Shown: positions 49,085 to 60,876, numbered from the stretch's first letter. The stretch is 64,000 nucleotides of DNA from Lantana camara (GCA_037501455.1 CM074857.1:122127501-122191500); one strand, 5' to 3'. Notes: a model not told the origin generated them from the sequence alone. Program-made: numbers and translations.

Positions 49085-49972
49085 TTATATTTTTAATTAA
49101 AAATAATTTGGAATTATTAAAATTCACCAATAAATAAATTTCAAATGCCATGAATTCTGAGGGAGTGGTGGTTTTATTAGGGAATTCAATTCCGTTTGCT
49201 CATTTTTAGGAGATTTGATTACCAATAGCATATATTTAGTATTGACTCATGGAATAATTAATGAATTGCATATAATAAGGATTGTGTTTAATAATTTTTT
49301 TTTTTTTTTGTGTTTAATAATAATTGAAATATATTGATCCAACAACCAATTAGAAATTATTTTTTTAATAAAATATTTTTAGAAAACAACACAAAATAAT
49401 ATTGAGTCAAAATAGTACAATTGCGTGCAAATATCGTCGTGCTATATATAATAGTATAGATATGTATATTTTCAAAAGAAATTCATAATGAAAAATATAT
49501 TATGAATATTACTGAAAATAATTATTTTCTTTAGTAATATTTATTTTTATAATAAAATAATATACAAAATAAATATTTTAATTTTAATTTTTCTTTGTCT
49601 ATCTCTTTAACCCTAATTAATGATAGCATTAAATATCACCCTAATTATGAGGTGAATATCATGATATATAAAAATTATCGATTCATTCTTTCTTAATTTA
49701 AAGCTCATTAATTATGACCTTTATTTATATTGATAAAAATATGTATAATTTAAAACAGAAATTCATACATAGAAAATATATTATAAATATTGTCAAAGAT
49801 AATTATTTCCATAAGTTACTGTTTGTTTTAAAATAAATAATATACAAAATAAAGATCAACCAATTATATTTTTTCTATTTAATTAAAAATCTAAAAAAAC
49901 CCACAAAATTCCACATCATCAAAATATACAATAAAAAGTCAAACCTCATTTTCAAATATATAATAGTATAGA

Positions 49973-51933
49973 TAGATATCTATAGATTAAAGAGACGTGG
50001 TAGTAGCTACCCATTATAAATTATAATAAATAGTCATTTTCATTGGTCATAAATTGTGCAAACTTGAAACATTTGTCGTGGCTAGGGTCTAAAGTAATGG
50101 CCAATGATGGAGTGTTACGATTTCTAAGGCGTTATTGATGCACAACACACGTTTTAGGAATTAGGACTATGGGAGTCACACATGAAAGGGTAATACCGTA
50201 ATTTCAGCAGCTCATGTTAGTTTGACCAGAATGGGTGGGCTTATCCAGTAATCCAACAGACAATTATGACGTGCCAACACCTAAAGTCGTCGTCAGGATA
50301 AAAAGGTTATTATATATCGGATAGAATGTAATAATAATAATAATCCGTGGAATTATCGAGAACCTTCTTATATATAATCAACGGAAAACTACAAGTTCAT
50401 ATAATGCGTCAATGAATCACATAAGATGTTAAAATAAAAGTGTTCAATAAAACGAATAAATATATAAGACCGATCGATATCCTTTTTCTTAAACCGATCA
50501 ACACGATTATTAACGAAGAACTCTCTCAAATATATATCATTCGAATCATTCAAGTATACATGAAGTGTGGCATGATCCACAAATCAAGTAAATAAGCCAG
50601 TATGCCTTGTTTTCATTTACCTCCCTCCAATTACAAAATGTCGTTTCTTTTTCATACTCAAATTACAGGGCATATATTTAAATTAGGAAAATCATTAAAA
50701 AAATCTTCTTCTCTTTTTTCTTTATTGAAAAAAATAAATAAATCAGCCTACAATTAGTTTTCGACTAAAATCGAACAGAATTAATTCGATTAAAATTTCA
50801 ACAATCCGAGTTGAGTACGTATGATTTGGTTTCGGTTTCTGAAGTTGGAAGTCGAAAATTTTGATTGACCAAACTTCCAATTCGATTTGGCCAAGGTGAT
50901 CGAAAAAACAACCCTACTTTTGATGGGAAAATTATTCAAACTTGATCTCCAAGCATAATTTTTGAAATTTATAAATGTATGTATTTTTTTAATATTATGA
51001 AATTATTGGATATGTAATGGTTGGAATTTAAATTTTTTTGCCAGAGCCGATCACCTACGTCCTCTCATCTACCGTTAAATTTATAAATGTGAGTATGTAT
51101 TTTTTTTAATATTATGAAATTATTGGATATTTAGTGGTTGGAATTTAAATTTTTTTTTCCCAGAGCCGATCACCTACGTTCACTCATCTACCGGACGGAC
51201 AGATACATAGTTTGACACATAATTTATTAGTTTCAAATTTTAATTACTAACTGTCAAGCAATTTCATAATTTCGTAAAATTAGTGGTCATATTTACAAAT
51301 TAAAAAAATTATGTCCAAAAATTAGAGGTTAAAACCAAACCATGAATAGCACAAAATTCCCTTAGTTCTAATTAACAATTATATGATAGACACATAGCTA
51401 AAACTTTTATGTTTAGGTTTTTTAGCATACAATTAGTTTTAGTAAGAAAAATTATATTTTAATAATCCGACTCAAAATCCAAGAATATATGTCCATATAT
51501 CAGCTCTTTTACTTTGTTTTGTTTTCTTTTCGCCTTTGAAGTATATTAATTCATTAACTCCTATATCTTTTTTTGGGATTAATATTGATATGCATGAAAT
51601 AATGTGACAAGATTTTCCTAAAAAAAGTGCGAAAACTCACAAAATCTTCCCCTTTTTTAAACAAACTTTCCTAAAGATTTGATATATTAAAACAAAATAT
51701 CTCAAATATAACATGCATGCCATTATTCTCGTATCCAAGAACAAGTTTGTTTCCTTGGACTCCAAGATTTGTGGAAACACATTATATATAATCGCGTTTC
51801 ACTTTCACCACATCTCCACCTCCAGCCACCGTCTCCACATCTCCGGCAGCCACCACCAGCCGAACCTCTGCACCGCCACCGCCCTCCTCCTACTTAACTG
51901 CAAGATTTCGCAAGTAATTTTGTTATATATACA
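49973..51933. other. Intergenic region upstream of the F-box pair
   Basis: No supported gene. It contains a tandem duplication at about 50967-51192 and a patch of (A/T)TCG-rich sequence at 50755-50900 that looks like a transposon relic. The final ~270 bases (from about 51660) are homologous to the region upstream of the second F-box gene and contain the probable promoter and leader. Confidence 0.45.
50967..51192. repeat. Tandem duplication, about 110 bp per unit
   Basis: Two adjacent units share AAATTATTGGATAT, GGTTGGAATTTAAATTTTTT and AGAGCCGATCACCTACGT, and both end CTCATCTACCG. Confidence 0.88.
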
Positions 51934-53190
51934 ATGCAGCAGATGTCTAATTCAGAGGATTTTATCATCTCCCCCAAAAGGAGGAAAGCAGATCATATTC
52001 CGAACGACATCGCCATCTCAATACTTGCAAAGCTACCCTTAAAGAGTCTGTCGAGGTTCTCGTGCGTCTCCAAAACATGGAACTCTTTGTTCAGAACCCC
52101 GGAATTCATATCAGAGCATCAAAAAAACCATAATTCTGGTCATCTTGTTTACATCAGCCCCGAAAGGATCTGCATCCTGTTGGGGGGAAGTGACGGTTTG
52201 GAGAAATTCAAATACGTTTTCTTCCCACTCAACAACTATGTGGTTGCTGGGGTCTGTCACGGCTTAATCTTGATCGCCTCCAGAAAGAATTGCGCCAAGG
52301 AAATCAGACTCGATTTCGATTCTCGGCCGTATCTTGTGGAGGTAGTCTATCATCTCTACTACATATGGAATCCTGTGACCGGAATTCTGAAAAGTATAGG
52401 AGGATGGGAGGTGGCGCAGCCTGCTGACATGGCGGTGGGATTCGGCTACTCTGGCCGGAGGGGTGATTACCGGGCAATAAGGATGAGTTTCAAGGAAATT
52501 ACAGTAACCTCCCCTGGTTTAGGCTGTCCGTGCAGATGGTCGTATACGATGGAGGTGTATTCGATGGCTGCAGATAGGTGGACAAGCGTCGAACGGTGTT
52601 GCGACCGGCGGCCCTTGTCATGGGAGCATATAGTTTCCGAGAGTGTTTTCTTCCGAGGATCCGTGTATTTTTTGGGGAAATCATGGGAGACTGCAGGGTA
52701 TATGATTATGAGGTTCGACTTGGACGAGGAAGTGTTCGATGAGATAGCATTGCCGCCGACGTTGGAGAGCGATCCGGACATCCTCCGCTGGCAGCTTGCG
52801 GTGGTGGGGGGTGATAGGCTTGGTTTACTACATGCTCGTCATGAGGAGGGTGGTGATAGGAAGCTGCATATGACGGCGTGGCTGTTGAACAAGGAATCGA
52901 CGTCGTGGACTGCTCGAACTCATTGTTTTCAACTTCCGGAGACGGTGTTCTTCGTCAACATCACCTCGGCCGGCCTGCTGATCATGGAGGAATGGACGGC
53001 TAGAGGAGAGCGACGGAGGCTCTTCACCTATGCCTATGATGCCAATGATATTGATTTGGAGCTAAGAGATTTGCAGAGTAGTGTTATTGCAGCAGGCACA
53101 TTTTCTAGCAATCCAACCAGCAAGCAGTCTTGTCTCATTTCAATCAACAGGGAGTCTCTTTTCTTGATAAATCGGGGACAAAGAACATAA
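51934..53190 (+). CDS. F-box protein, tandem copy 1
   Basis: Single-exon gene of 418 residues. The N-terminus carries a basic SPKRRKADH segment and then an F-box (about residues 22-62: IPNDIAISILAKLPLKSLSR, FSCVSKTWNSLFR). This should bind SKP1 in an SCF ubiquitin ligase. The rest has F-box-associated features (NNYVVAGVCHGLILIASR, IWNPVTGILKSIGG, VGFGYSGRRGDYRA, YSMAADRWTSVE, VYFLGKSW, MRFDLDEEVFDEIALP, WQLAVVGGDRLGLL), a beta-rich substrate-recognition region. The substrate is unknown. The start at 51934 gives MQQM; the Met three codons later is also possible. A close paralogue follows 0.8 kb downstream in the same orientation. Confidence 0.93.
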   Translation: MQQMSNSEDFIISPKRRKADHIPNDIAISILAKLPLKSLSRFSCVSKTWNSLFRTPEFISEHQKNHNSGHLVYISPERICILLGGSDGLEKFKYVFFPLNNYVVAGVCHGLILIASRKNCAKEIRLDFDSRPYLVEVVYHLYYIWNPVTGILKSIGGWEVAQPADMAVGFGYSGRRGDYRAIRMSFKEITVTSPGLGCPCRWSYTMEVYSMAADRWTSVERCCDRRPLSWEHIVSESVFFRGSVYFLGKSWETAGYMIMRFDLDEEVFDEIALPPTLESDPDILRWQLAVVGGDRLGLLHARHEEGGDRKLHMTAWLLNKESTSWTARTHCFQLPETVFFVNITSAGLLIMEEWTARGERRRLFTYAYDANDIDLELRDLQSSVIAAGTFSSNPTSKQSCLISINRESLFLINRGQRT

Positions 53191-53969
53191 GATCGAGTAT
53201 CTTAATCATTAAATAGTAAGATTCTAGGGCGTAACCTTCGTTTTTGAACTAGATTTACGTTTGAATATCTAAAATCAAGTCTTGTAATCTACACATTTGT
53301 CTGATCCGCTTGGTATAGATTTAGATTAGTGCAATTTTGGAATCGAAAAACTGATCAACCGAGCCGGACCGAGCTCATTCAGTTCGGTTTGGAATTTTTA
53401 TTGTTTTGATTTTTCGATTTCTTTTGGCTCGTGTGGACCGATTAAATCGAACTGATCCGAAGCAAAAACTGTGCTTTGTTTAATTTTTGATTCGGGGCAT
53501 GCCATGTTGGTTTTGTTTTTGTACCTCCATAGTCCATATTACAAAATGTCATTTCCTTATATCACAATTTTTTCCTAAAACGTTGTGAAAATTTACAAAA
53601 TCTTCGCCTTTTCTAAACAAATTTCCCTAAAGATTTCATATATTAAAATAAAACATCCCAAATGTAACATGCTATTATAAAATTAAATCTTTAAGTGTCA
53701 CGATCAAACTAAATAACTCCTACGAAAATCAAAAACAAAATCATTAATATTATTCGTAGAATCCTATCAAACCTAAATTCTTTGGTAAATACCTTATTTA
53801 TTTATCCAAGAAGAAGTTTTTTTTAACTTGCAGACCAAGATTTGTGGAAACACGTTATGTATTATTGCATTTCAGCACATCACCACCATACCAGCCCCCG
53901 TCTCCACCACCTTACCACCGCGAGCCGCCGTCTCCACATCTCCGGCGGCCACCGCCACCGACAGCCACC
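53191..53969. other. Spacer between the two F-box genes
   Basis: The first ~50 bases match the 3' flank of the second gene (TAAGATTCTA.., AACCTTCGTTTT). The last ~400 bases match the upstream flank of the first. The repeat unit thus includes promoter, gene and 3' end. A stretch at 53340-53480 rich in TTCGG/CCGAAC motifs looks like a transposon relic. Confidence 0.6.
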
Positions 53970-55298
53970 ATGAAGCCGCAGCAGAAGTCTAATTCAGAGG
54001 ATGATGTTATCTCGCCAAAAAGAAGGAAAACAGACCATATGCCGGCGAGGAGACACATTCCAGACGAAATCAAGATCGCAATACTTGCAAGACTACCCGT
54101 AAAGAGTGTATTGAGGTTCTCCTGCGTTTCCCAAACATGGAATGCTTTGTTCAGAACCCCCAAATTCATATCAGATCATCAAAACAACAACTCTTCTCAT
54201 CTCGTCTACATTAGGCCTGAAGAACGTACAGGGAAAAGGATCTGCACCGTGTTGGGGGAAAGGGACGGCCTGGAGAAATTCAAATACGTCTTCCCACTCA
54301 ACAACTATGTCGTTGCTGGAGTCTGTCACGGCTTAATCTTGATCGCCTCTAGAAAGGAATGCACGAAGGAAGCCGATTCCGATTTCGGTCTTAGGCAGGT
54401 AATCCATGAGTTGCACTATATATGGAATCCGATGACCGGAATTCTGAAAAGTATAGGCGGATGGGAAGTGGCCGAGCCTCGACACACGGTTGTCGGATTC
54501 GGATACTCTGAGCGGAGGGGTGATTACAGGGCAGTAAGGATGAGGGTGACATCCCCAGTTGTAGGCAGGTGGACGTATACGTTTGAGGTGTATTCCATGG
54601 CTGCGGATACGTGGACAAGCGTCGAACAATATTGCGACCGGCCGCCTCCCTTGTGGGAGGGTATACGTTCTGTAAGTGTTTACTTCCAAGGATCCATATA
54701 TTTTTTGGGCAAATCATGGGGGTCTGTTGGCCATTCGGTTATGAGGTTTGACTTGGACGAGGAAGTGTTCAGTGTGATAGCGGTGCTGCCATTAGAGAGA
54801 CATTGGTGGGACACGAGAAATTGGCGGGAAATCCTCATCAGGCGGTTTGCGGGGAGAGATCGGGACAAGCTCTGCTGGCAGCTTGCGGTGGTTGGCGGTG
54901 ATAGGCTTGGTTTGCTACAGGCTGAGGAGGGTGATGATAGGAATCTGCATATCAAGGCGTGGTTGTTGGACAAGGAATCAATGTCATGGACAGCTCGAAC
55001 TCATTGTGTTCATCTTCCGGAGATGGTGTTCTTGGCCGACATCACTGCAGCCGGCCTTCTGATTATGGAGGAACGGACGGCTGCAGGAGAGCGACGGCGG
55101 CTCTTTAGCTATGCCTACGATGCCAATCATGTTGATGTTGATTTGAAGCTAACAGATTTGCAAAGTAGTGTTGTTGGAGCAGGCACATTTTCTATCAATC
55201 CAACCAGAAAGGAGGCTTCTCTCATATCAATCAAAAAGGAGTCTCTTTTGTTCATAAATGGGGACAAAGAATACAAGATCGAGCATCTTAATGATTAG
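53970..55298 (+). CDS. F-box protein, tandem copy 2
   Basis: Single-exon gene of 442 residues starting MKPQQKSNSEDDVISPKRRK. The F-box is at about residues 28-68 (IPDEIKIAILARLPVKSVLR, FSCVSQTWNALFRTPKF), followed by the same F-box-associated region as copy 1 (IWNPMTGILKSIGGWEVAEP, VGFGYSERRGDYRAVRM, YFLGKSWGSVGHSVMRFDLD). It differs from copy 1 by an inserted PARRH near the F-box and by an extra stretch (RHWWDTRNWREILIRRFAGR) before WQLAVVGGDRLGLL. The open frame runs upstream of this ATG but without another ATG; the matching stretch in copy 1 is leader, so 53970 is the best start. Probable SCF substrate adaptor with an unknown target. Confidence 0.93.
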   Translation: MKPQQKSNSEDDVISPKRRKTDHMPARRHIPDEIKIAILARLPVKSVLRFSCVSQTWNALFRTPKFISDHQNNNSSHLVYIRPEERTGKRICTVLGERDGLEKFKYVFPLNNYVVAGVCHGLILIASRKECTKEADSDFGLRQVIHELHYIWNPMTGILKSIGGWEVAEPRHTVVGFGYSERRGDYRAVRMRVTSPVVGRWTYTFEVYSMAADTWTSVEQYCDRPPPLWEGIRSVSVYFQGSIYFLGKSWGSVGHSVMRFDLDEEVFSVIAVLPLERHWWDTRNWREILIRRFAGRDRDKLCWQLAVVGGDRLGLLQAEEGDDRNLHIKAWLLDKESMSWTARTHCVHLPEMVFLADITAAGLLIMEERTAAGERRRLFSYAYDANHVDVDLKLTDLQSSVVGAGTFSINPTRKEASLISIKKESLLFINGDKEYKIEHLND

Positions 55299-55870
55299 AC
55301 AGTAAGATTCTAAAGGATAACCTTCGTTTTCAAACTAGATTTCCATTTATAAAGTGCTTGGCTATGTATGTCAGATATCAAACTAAGTATGCCTTTCTTT
55401 CTCCTTTTCATATTTTGGGTTCATACTTATGAGTTGCTTGTTTACAACTCCACAGTAATCCAGAAATTGCTACTAAATAGACTACCAGTATAGTGGTATG
55501 ATATCCCTAATCACACAAACTGGATGAATTTGTGTAATTAGACCAAGAGTTCTTTGAGAACAAACTGTATTATTGACTTTTACTTTCAACACAGCTTGGA
55601 TATGATCGCCAAAAAGAGAAAGAAAAGTAAAAATATCATCAGAATAACTAAATGAAAAATACTTCAGATTTATCGGTATCCACTACCTAAATCCACGTAT
55701 CATCAAGGAGTTTATCTGTGATTCTAAGGAACATCTGACAGTTGAATTAGGTAAGGCCACCCTTTTGTGCAGGCTATCTATATTCTTCTTCTCCTCAGTT
55801 GACTATGAAAAGAGAGAGAGAGGGAGAGAGCAGACCATATTTGAGAGGAGGAAAAATAGCTGGAGTCTGA
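55299..55870. other. Spacer between convergent F-box and p24 genes
   Basis: Probably 3' untranslated sequence of both neighbours. A GAGA run lies at 55811-55830. No gene seen. Confidence 0.45.
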
Positions 55871-58447
55871 TCAAACACGGTTGTAACCAACCGACTTGCT
55901 GAACAGACGCCGTATGTACACGACCTGAAGCCCACTTACAAGTGCTAGCAAAATGTATTCTCCAACTGTGTAAAAAATCACACGTCTTCTTGTGCTCTCA
56001 TTTGCTGCACCAACAAAATACCGTATTTATAAATACCCAATATCTTTTATGTTTCTGTTAAATCTGTGTGTGCCTAAATTGAGGAAAATGGAACTAAAGA
56101 AACATAATCAAAGGAAAAAAAAAAAAAAGAAGAAAAGAGCAGTATCTTACTGTGGCGATGGCGGGCATCGCGTGCTTTCAAGTACTTTTGCTCAGCAGTA
56201 ACAGATTCCAGTGCCTCCCTCAGTTCAGCAATTTTCACATTAATGGGGTCCAAGTGTTCTGTAAATGTGAAAGCAAGAAAAAGAGAACAGAACATTACAA
56301 TCATATTATGGTTAACCTAATTAAGTATGGAATGTAAAGAAGACATGATTCTGAGGCAAACCATCCTTTGCAAGGTCATGTTCAGTTGGAATGTGGCCGA
56401 CATGAATGTAGAAAGAGACGGTCTCTGGTGTAGAGTAAGGATTGTGGAAACAAAATTTGTACATTCCACTTCTAGGAGCCTTAAATTCGAATTTGTCCCC
56501 TGATGTTCCTTTCAAAGTGTGCACATTATTGCCAGCAGGAGATGTTACCTACATCAAGAACAAATCATTAACTAATTGGAGTAATAATCTGAAGTAAAAA
56601 TATTAAGGTATTTCATCAACTTCCTTATAAATGAAAATGCCTTCAACAAGTCCATTTCAAGAATAACAGGACAAAAAAAGGAACAAAATTACCAACTTTA
56701 GATATTAAAACCACTTCACAGTATTTATCTTTATTTTTTTCCTTATTTTATCCAATCTTTCTTCTTCTTCCTCCTCCTCCTCCTTAGATCAATGAACCGA
56801 CAGGAGTCAACATTCTAAAGAATCAGTTAACATTTTCTTTAATAGAATCAGTTAACATTTATTATTATTCACAATTGATATTATGTCCTCAAGATAATGG
56901 TGCCCATCAAGCAACAAATACTCTTAAGCTGTTGCGAGTCTCTTCTGTAAACATAATTAGAGAGATGATGGGGAAGAAACTTAAACCAGCTTTGATTGAA
57001 TACATAAACAACCCATATCCAACAAGAAGTACAAGAAGTGAACAGAAACCACACAAAGCTGCAAACAATTATACCCAGGAATCCAGTACATGAAACACAG
57101 AACAACTATGATTCAATAGATGCTACAAGCTAACCAAAGTGATTGAGGCAAACTTTCATTAGTAAAGTTCTTGTAAAGAAACCTATATGGGGCTTACAAT
57201 TTAAAATATTTACAGATGCGGAGAATGATTACTCCTACATTGACAGGGAAAGATTAAATTCAAATTTCAAGGGGCAAAATAGATCAACACACTGTAAACA
57301 CTTGATGTTATCTATTATAGCTGGTTGAGTGGACTGCACTTGGTAGAATATTAGCATTTAAGTTCTTGTCATTTAATGTTTCCAGTTAAGTAACATTCTG
57401 TAATCAGTATATGAATACAGAATCTAAAAGACCATACTACTACCATCAGGAATACTCCTTTATTTGCAGCCTCAAACATAACCAAAAAGTGCTTTAAGCA
57501 TTGTGAAAGCAATACGGAAACTTCCATGGTCAACTAGACATAAAAATTGCAGAAGAGTGCTACTGATGAAAACTAATCTACATTAACAAGCTGGGATAAT
57601 GCAGAATTTGAATTTCTCAATTTATGCATCTTTCTGTTTTTGTTATACTTCATTACTGCAGTAAAAGCCAACTCCCAGGCTCCCAGTCCCTTCTTTGATC
57701 TTTACACAAAAATAGTTCAAGAAAATCAATAGAAAACTTTGAGCTGAACGAATAAAAATAGGTACCTAATTGATCGAAAAAGTACCAAATGTATCAAAAA
57801 TCTTGAACGAATGTTAAAAGTTCATATTTATGTAATGCACGATGACAGCTACATGAAACTAATCATTAATCGAATCATGTATAGACCCAGAAAAAACACA
57901 AAAGGGGGCACAAATAATAACTCAAAGAGAAACCAGACACAATTAAAGCCAAGAAACCAGACACAATTAAAGCCACCAATGTAAGGAAAATAAACAAAAT
58001 CCCCCATTCCCAGGTAATTTTTTTTTTTTTTTGGTCAGGCCCCCATTCCCAGTTAATGTTAGCGAAAATACAACCCATCCAACCACTTCCAATACAAAAC
58101 CACACAATCTTCTTCAAAATCATTTCTTTACCCCCAAAAATTGAATAAAACTAAATCCCACATCCCACTATCTAATTCAGTTTCACAGATCAAGACTTGA
58201 TAAACGACAGAGAAATTACCGTGAAGTCGATGCCGGGATGATCGGAGCTCCAAAAGATATCGTGATCGACGACAACGAAATTGCCAGAAACAGAATCGCC
58301 CTCGTACAGAACGTATTCGTATATGCACTCAACCTCGTTTACCGTGACGGACAACGCCGATATACGGCCGATCGTGCTCAGAATGAGGAGGAGTAACAGA
58401 GCGTAGGCCGCCTTGCCGCACCGGAAAATTCTTCCCTTCTTCTCCAT
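55871..58447 (-). CDS. p24 beta-type (emp24/gp25L) cargo receptor, p24beta3-like
   Basis: Four exons (minus): 58447-58220, 56548-56362, 56258-56151, 56004-55871. All are GT-AG and in frame, giving 218 residues, the normal p24 length. It has an N-terminal signal peptide (about 1-32, AYALLLLLILSTIGRISA) and a GOLD domain with two cysteines (VECIYEYVLYEGDSVSGNF, MYKFCFHNPYSTPETVSFYI). A coiled coil follows (EHLDPINVKIAELREALESV), then one membrane span (about VIFYTVGEYILLALVSGLQV) and a short cytosolic tail ending GYNRV. p24 proteins cycle between ER and Golgi in COPI/COPII vesicles and help select cargo such as GPI-anchored proteins. The tail lacks a dilysine; the terminal hydrophobic pair-like residue (Val) resembles an ER-exit signal. 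The sequence fits Arabidopsis p24beta3 (AT3G22845) as I remember it. Confidence 0.95.
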
Positions 58448-58890
58448 CGAAGTGAACTGGATCTAAGCCCAATTCTGAGTTTTGAAATTGTATTATTACA
58501 GGTTGCCAAGAAAAATTGTATTGTTCCAGGCCTGGCGTGATCTTTTGTATGTGTCCTTGTAATGCGACGTCGTTTGCATCCCTTTTCCAATGTTTTCACA
58601 AGTATACCATTAGTGGGGCATTCGGTTAAAAGGGACGGCTAAGTCTGTTTTTAGTTATCTAACCCGTAGTTTTAAAAGAATTGAGTATATAACCCTTTTC
58701 TCAATTTTGTCTAATAAAATAAATATTAGATATAATTATTTTCCATGTGTACAAATCGAGTGAGCGATCTCAGAAATTGCACACTCGATTTTTTTCTTTT
58801 CTTTTTTTCTTTTATTCTCTTTATTTTTTTTAATTATTTTTATTCTTCTTCAATTTTTTTTCTTTTTTTCTTTTATTATTTTTATTCATC
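58448..58890. other. p24 upstream region, then a poly(T)-rich stretch
   Basis: About 58448-58610 is the probable leader and promoter of the p24 gene (minus). A GGGACGGCTAAG segment near 58634 is partly matched in inverted form near 59575-59600 (GGGACGCCCAAG), which may mark the ends of an unknown element. The stretch 58789-58890 is almost pure T with A and C. Confidence 0.4.
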
Positions 58891-58893
58891 TTA

Positions 58894-59150
58894 TTTGAAG
58901 ATCGCGTTACTCGATCTTCAAAAGAAATCACGCGATTTCATAGATTTATGAAGTTGCGTGATTTCTCTTGAAGATCGAGTCACGCGATCTTCAAAGGAAT
59001 TCACGCGACTTCATAGAATTATGAAGTCGCGTGCTCGACTATCATAATCGCGCAGCGACTTCATAATTCTATGAAGTCGCGTGACTTCTTTTGAAGATCG
59101 AGTCACGCGATCTTCAAAAGAATTCACGCGATTTCATATATATTCAAGTT
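58894..59150. repeat. Cluster of six consecutive hairpins
   Basis: Two alternating palindromes make up this stretch. Type A has arms TTGAAGATCG/CGATCTTCAA around a 7-base loop (58894-58922, 58968-58996, 59089-59119). Type B has arms CACGCGACTTCATA/TATGAAGTCGCGTG around a 4-base loop (58926-58965 imperfect, 59002-59033 perfect, 59055-59080 shorter). The order is A, B, A, B, B, A, then half a B. No function known. Confidence 0.9.
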
Positions 59151-60876
59151 CTTGAAGATTGAGACAAAAAAAAAAAAAAAAAAGAAGAAGAAGAATATTA
59201 TCGATAATTTTTGAAATTCATCCGATTATCTTTGTCATGCTTGTACAAGGAGAGGAGATTCATCCTGATTCATCGTTGAAGAAGAAAAACTGAATTCATC
59301 CCGATTATCGACGGCGAGAGAATGTGAGAAGACGAATCGCGATGAGAGAATATGAGAAGGAGAGGTGCAGTCGAGAAGACCATCTCTGTTTTTCATCGTT
59401 GAAGGAGAGAAGAAGAAGAGAAAAAGAGAAGGAGAAAAGAAGAAACGGCGAAGAAGAAAAGAAACTAGGGTTTGATTTGGGTGGAAGATCTGAATTTGAA
59501 AGATATGACGTGATTATTAGCCACGTCAGATAATAGAGAATAAAAAAAAGAGAAAAGAAATTGAGGGTTATATCCCTAAAACAAGTCTTGGGCGTCCCTT
59601 GGGCACCAATTGTCTCGGGTTTCTTGGTCATTTTAATTTTTACAAAAGGTTTTCTTTTGAGCAGAGAAATTAAGCTTAGGGAGTAAGAAGTTCTAAAATT
59701 ATTAGACGGAAACAAGTAAATACACGGACATTTATAAAATATTATTCTGTCATGTTATGTAGTGTTTGATATTTTTCATGTAAGAAATTAAAAAAAAAAT
59801 TATATCTTCATATAAGTATTGCGTCTGTCTCTGTCATATTTATATTTATGCATGATAAGATATCAATAATCAACTTTTGGATATTTAAAATTAAGAGATT
59901 AATTTTTTTTCCCCAAGAATTAAGAGATTAATAGACTTATAAAAATACTAAACTATTAATTAGAGTTATACAAATCTGATCAGCTCTATTAAGGGTGACA
60001 AATCTTAATTTTACATGGATTAGTTTTTTATTTCAGTTTTAGTTTTTTCTTTTGTCTTTTTCTTTGGTTTTTCCCTTTCAAATATTATTATATGGTACCT
60101 TTGGCCAAACATCACTCATACGTGGTTTGATTCCTTACAAAAGAGTTTGTGTGTCTTCAGTGAACTTCAAAAGTTGTAGTAAAACTCTTTAATTTCTTGG
60201 GATGATATTAATGTACAAGTCAATTTCCGAGCCAATAATTCACATCGAAGAGGCTAAGTAAAGGGAGTCATCCTAATTAATAATTATTCTTGCATCGATT
60301 AGTCGTAGGTTAGGTTAATTAAATAGGATTAATTACTTCACTATATAAGGCATTAATCATATGTGCATGCATTTATGTGACATTATCCACAAAAGCAACT
60401 AAAAAAGGTTTTCTGGATTTTTTGTATGGCTATTTCAAGTTTGTGTTTGATATGACTATTTTAAATCGTATCTTAATTGGTTATGACTATTTCAAGTTTG
60501 TGTTTGATATGATTTTTTTGAATCGTATCTTAATTGGTTAGTATGTAACTTTGTGAACTGCCAATTGTAGTCACGAACCTAACATTCAAATATGACAGAC
60601 ACTACGTTAGAGGGACAAGTCCAACATCTTTCCAGCCTTGATCCTCCTATGCTCAGCTCATGTTATATTCTCAAGGGTATTATCTATTTGTCCTAGATGG
60701 TCTGAAAAAAAAAAAAGTAAAAAGAAAAAAAGATGGTCTGATGTTGGTGTGTCTTACTGTGATTAGTCAAGGTATGGGCTGATCTTTTTAATGGGTTTCC
60801 TTTAAGGCCCAAATTGCTTAGAAAGCCATAAATTCATTGAGCTAAGAGCCTTTGGTGCTGACAATTCAATCTTAAC
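59151..60876. other. Intergenic region, no supported gene
   Basis: It contains a purine-rich (GA) stretch at 59395-59465 that gives artefactual open frames on both strands, and a tandem duplication at about 60430-60540. Nothing else recognisable. Confidence 0.45.
60427..60541. repeat. Tandem duplication, 57-bp unit
   Basis: Two neighbouring units share ATTTCAAGTTTGTGTTTGAT and AATCGTATCTTAATTGGTTA, with a period of about 57 bases. Confidence 0.88.

Larger units (their letters stand above)
42014..49972 (-). mobile_element. Helitron H2 (outer copy), interrupted by an inverted copy
   Basis: On the minus strand it starts with TCTATACTATTATATA at 49,972 (preceded by A). It ends with a hairpin (CCGTGCATCGCACGG, about 42026-42040), GTGGTAGG and CTAG at 42017-42014, followed by T. 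These are Helitron ends with the expected A/T insertion site. It is split into 49972-49085 and 45155-42014 by Helitron H3; without H3 it is about 4.0 kb. It carries no Rep/helicase gene and is therefore non-autonomous. Its 3' segment also carries a small MULE-like element that H3 lacks. Confidence 0.93.

Noticed and set aside
53844..53969. Upstream extension of the second F-box protein (Pro-rich)
   Set aside because: It begins at a GTG, has no ATG, and the homologous part of the first F-box gene is untranslated leader.
59305..59715. 136-codon minus-strand open frame
   Set aside because: Low-complexity Ser/Phe/Leu sequence from a purine-rich tract; no homologous features and no upstream signals.
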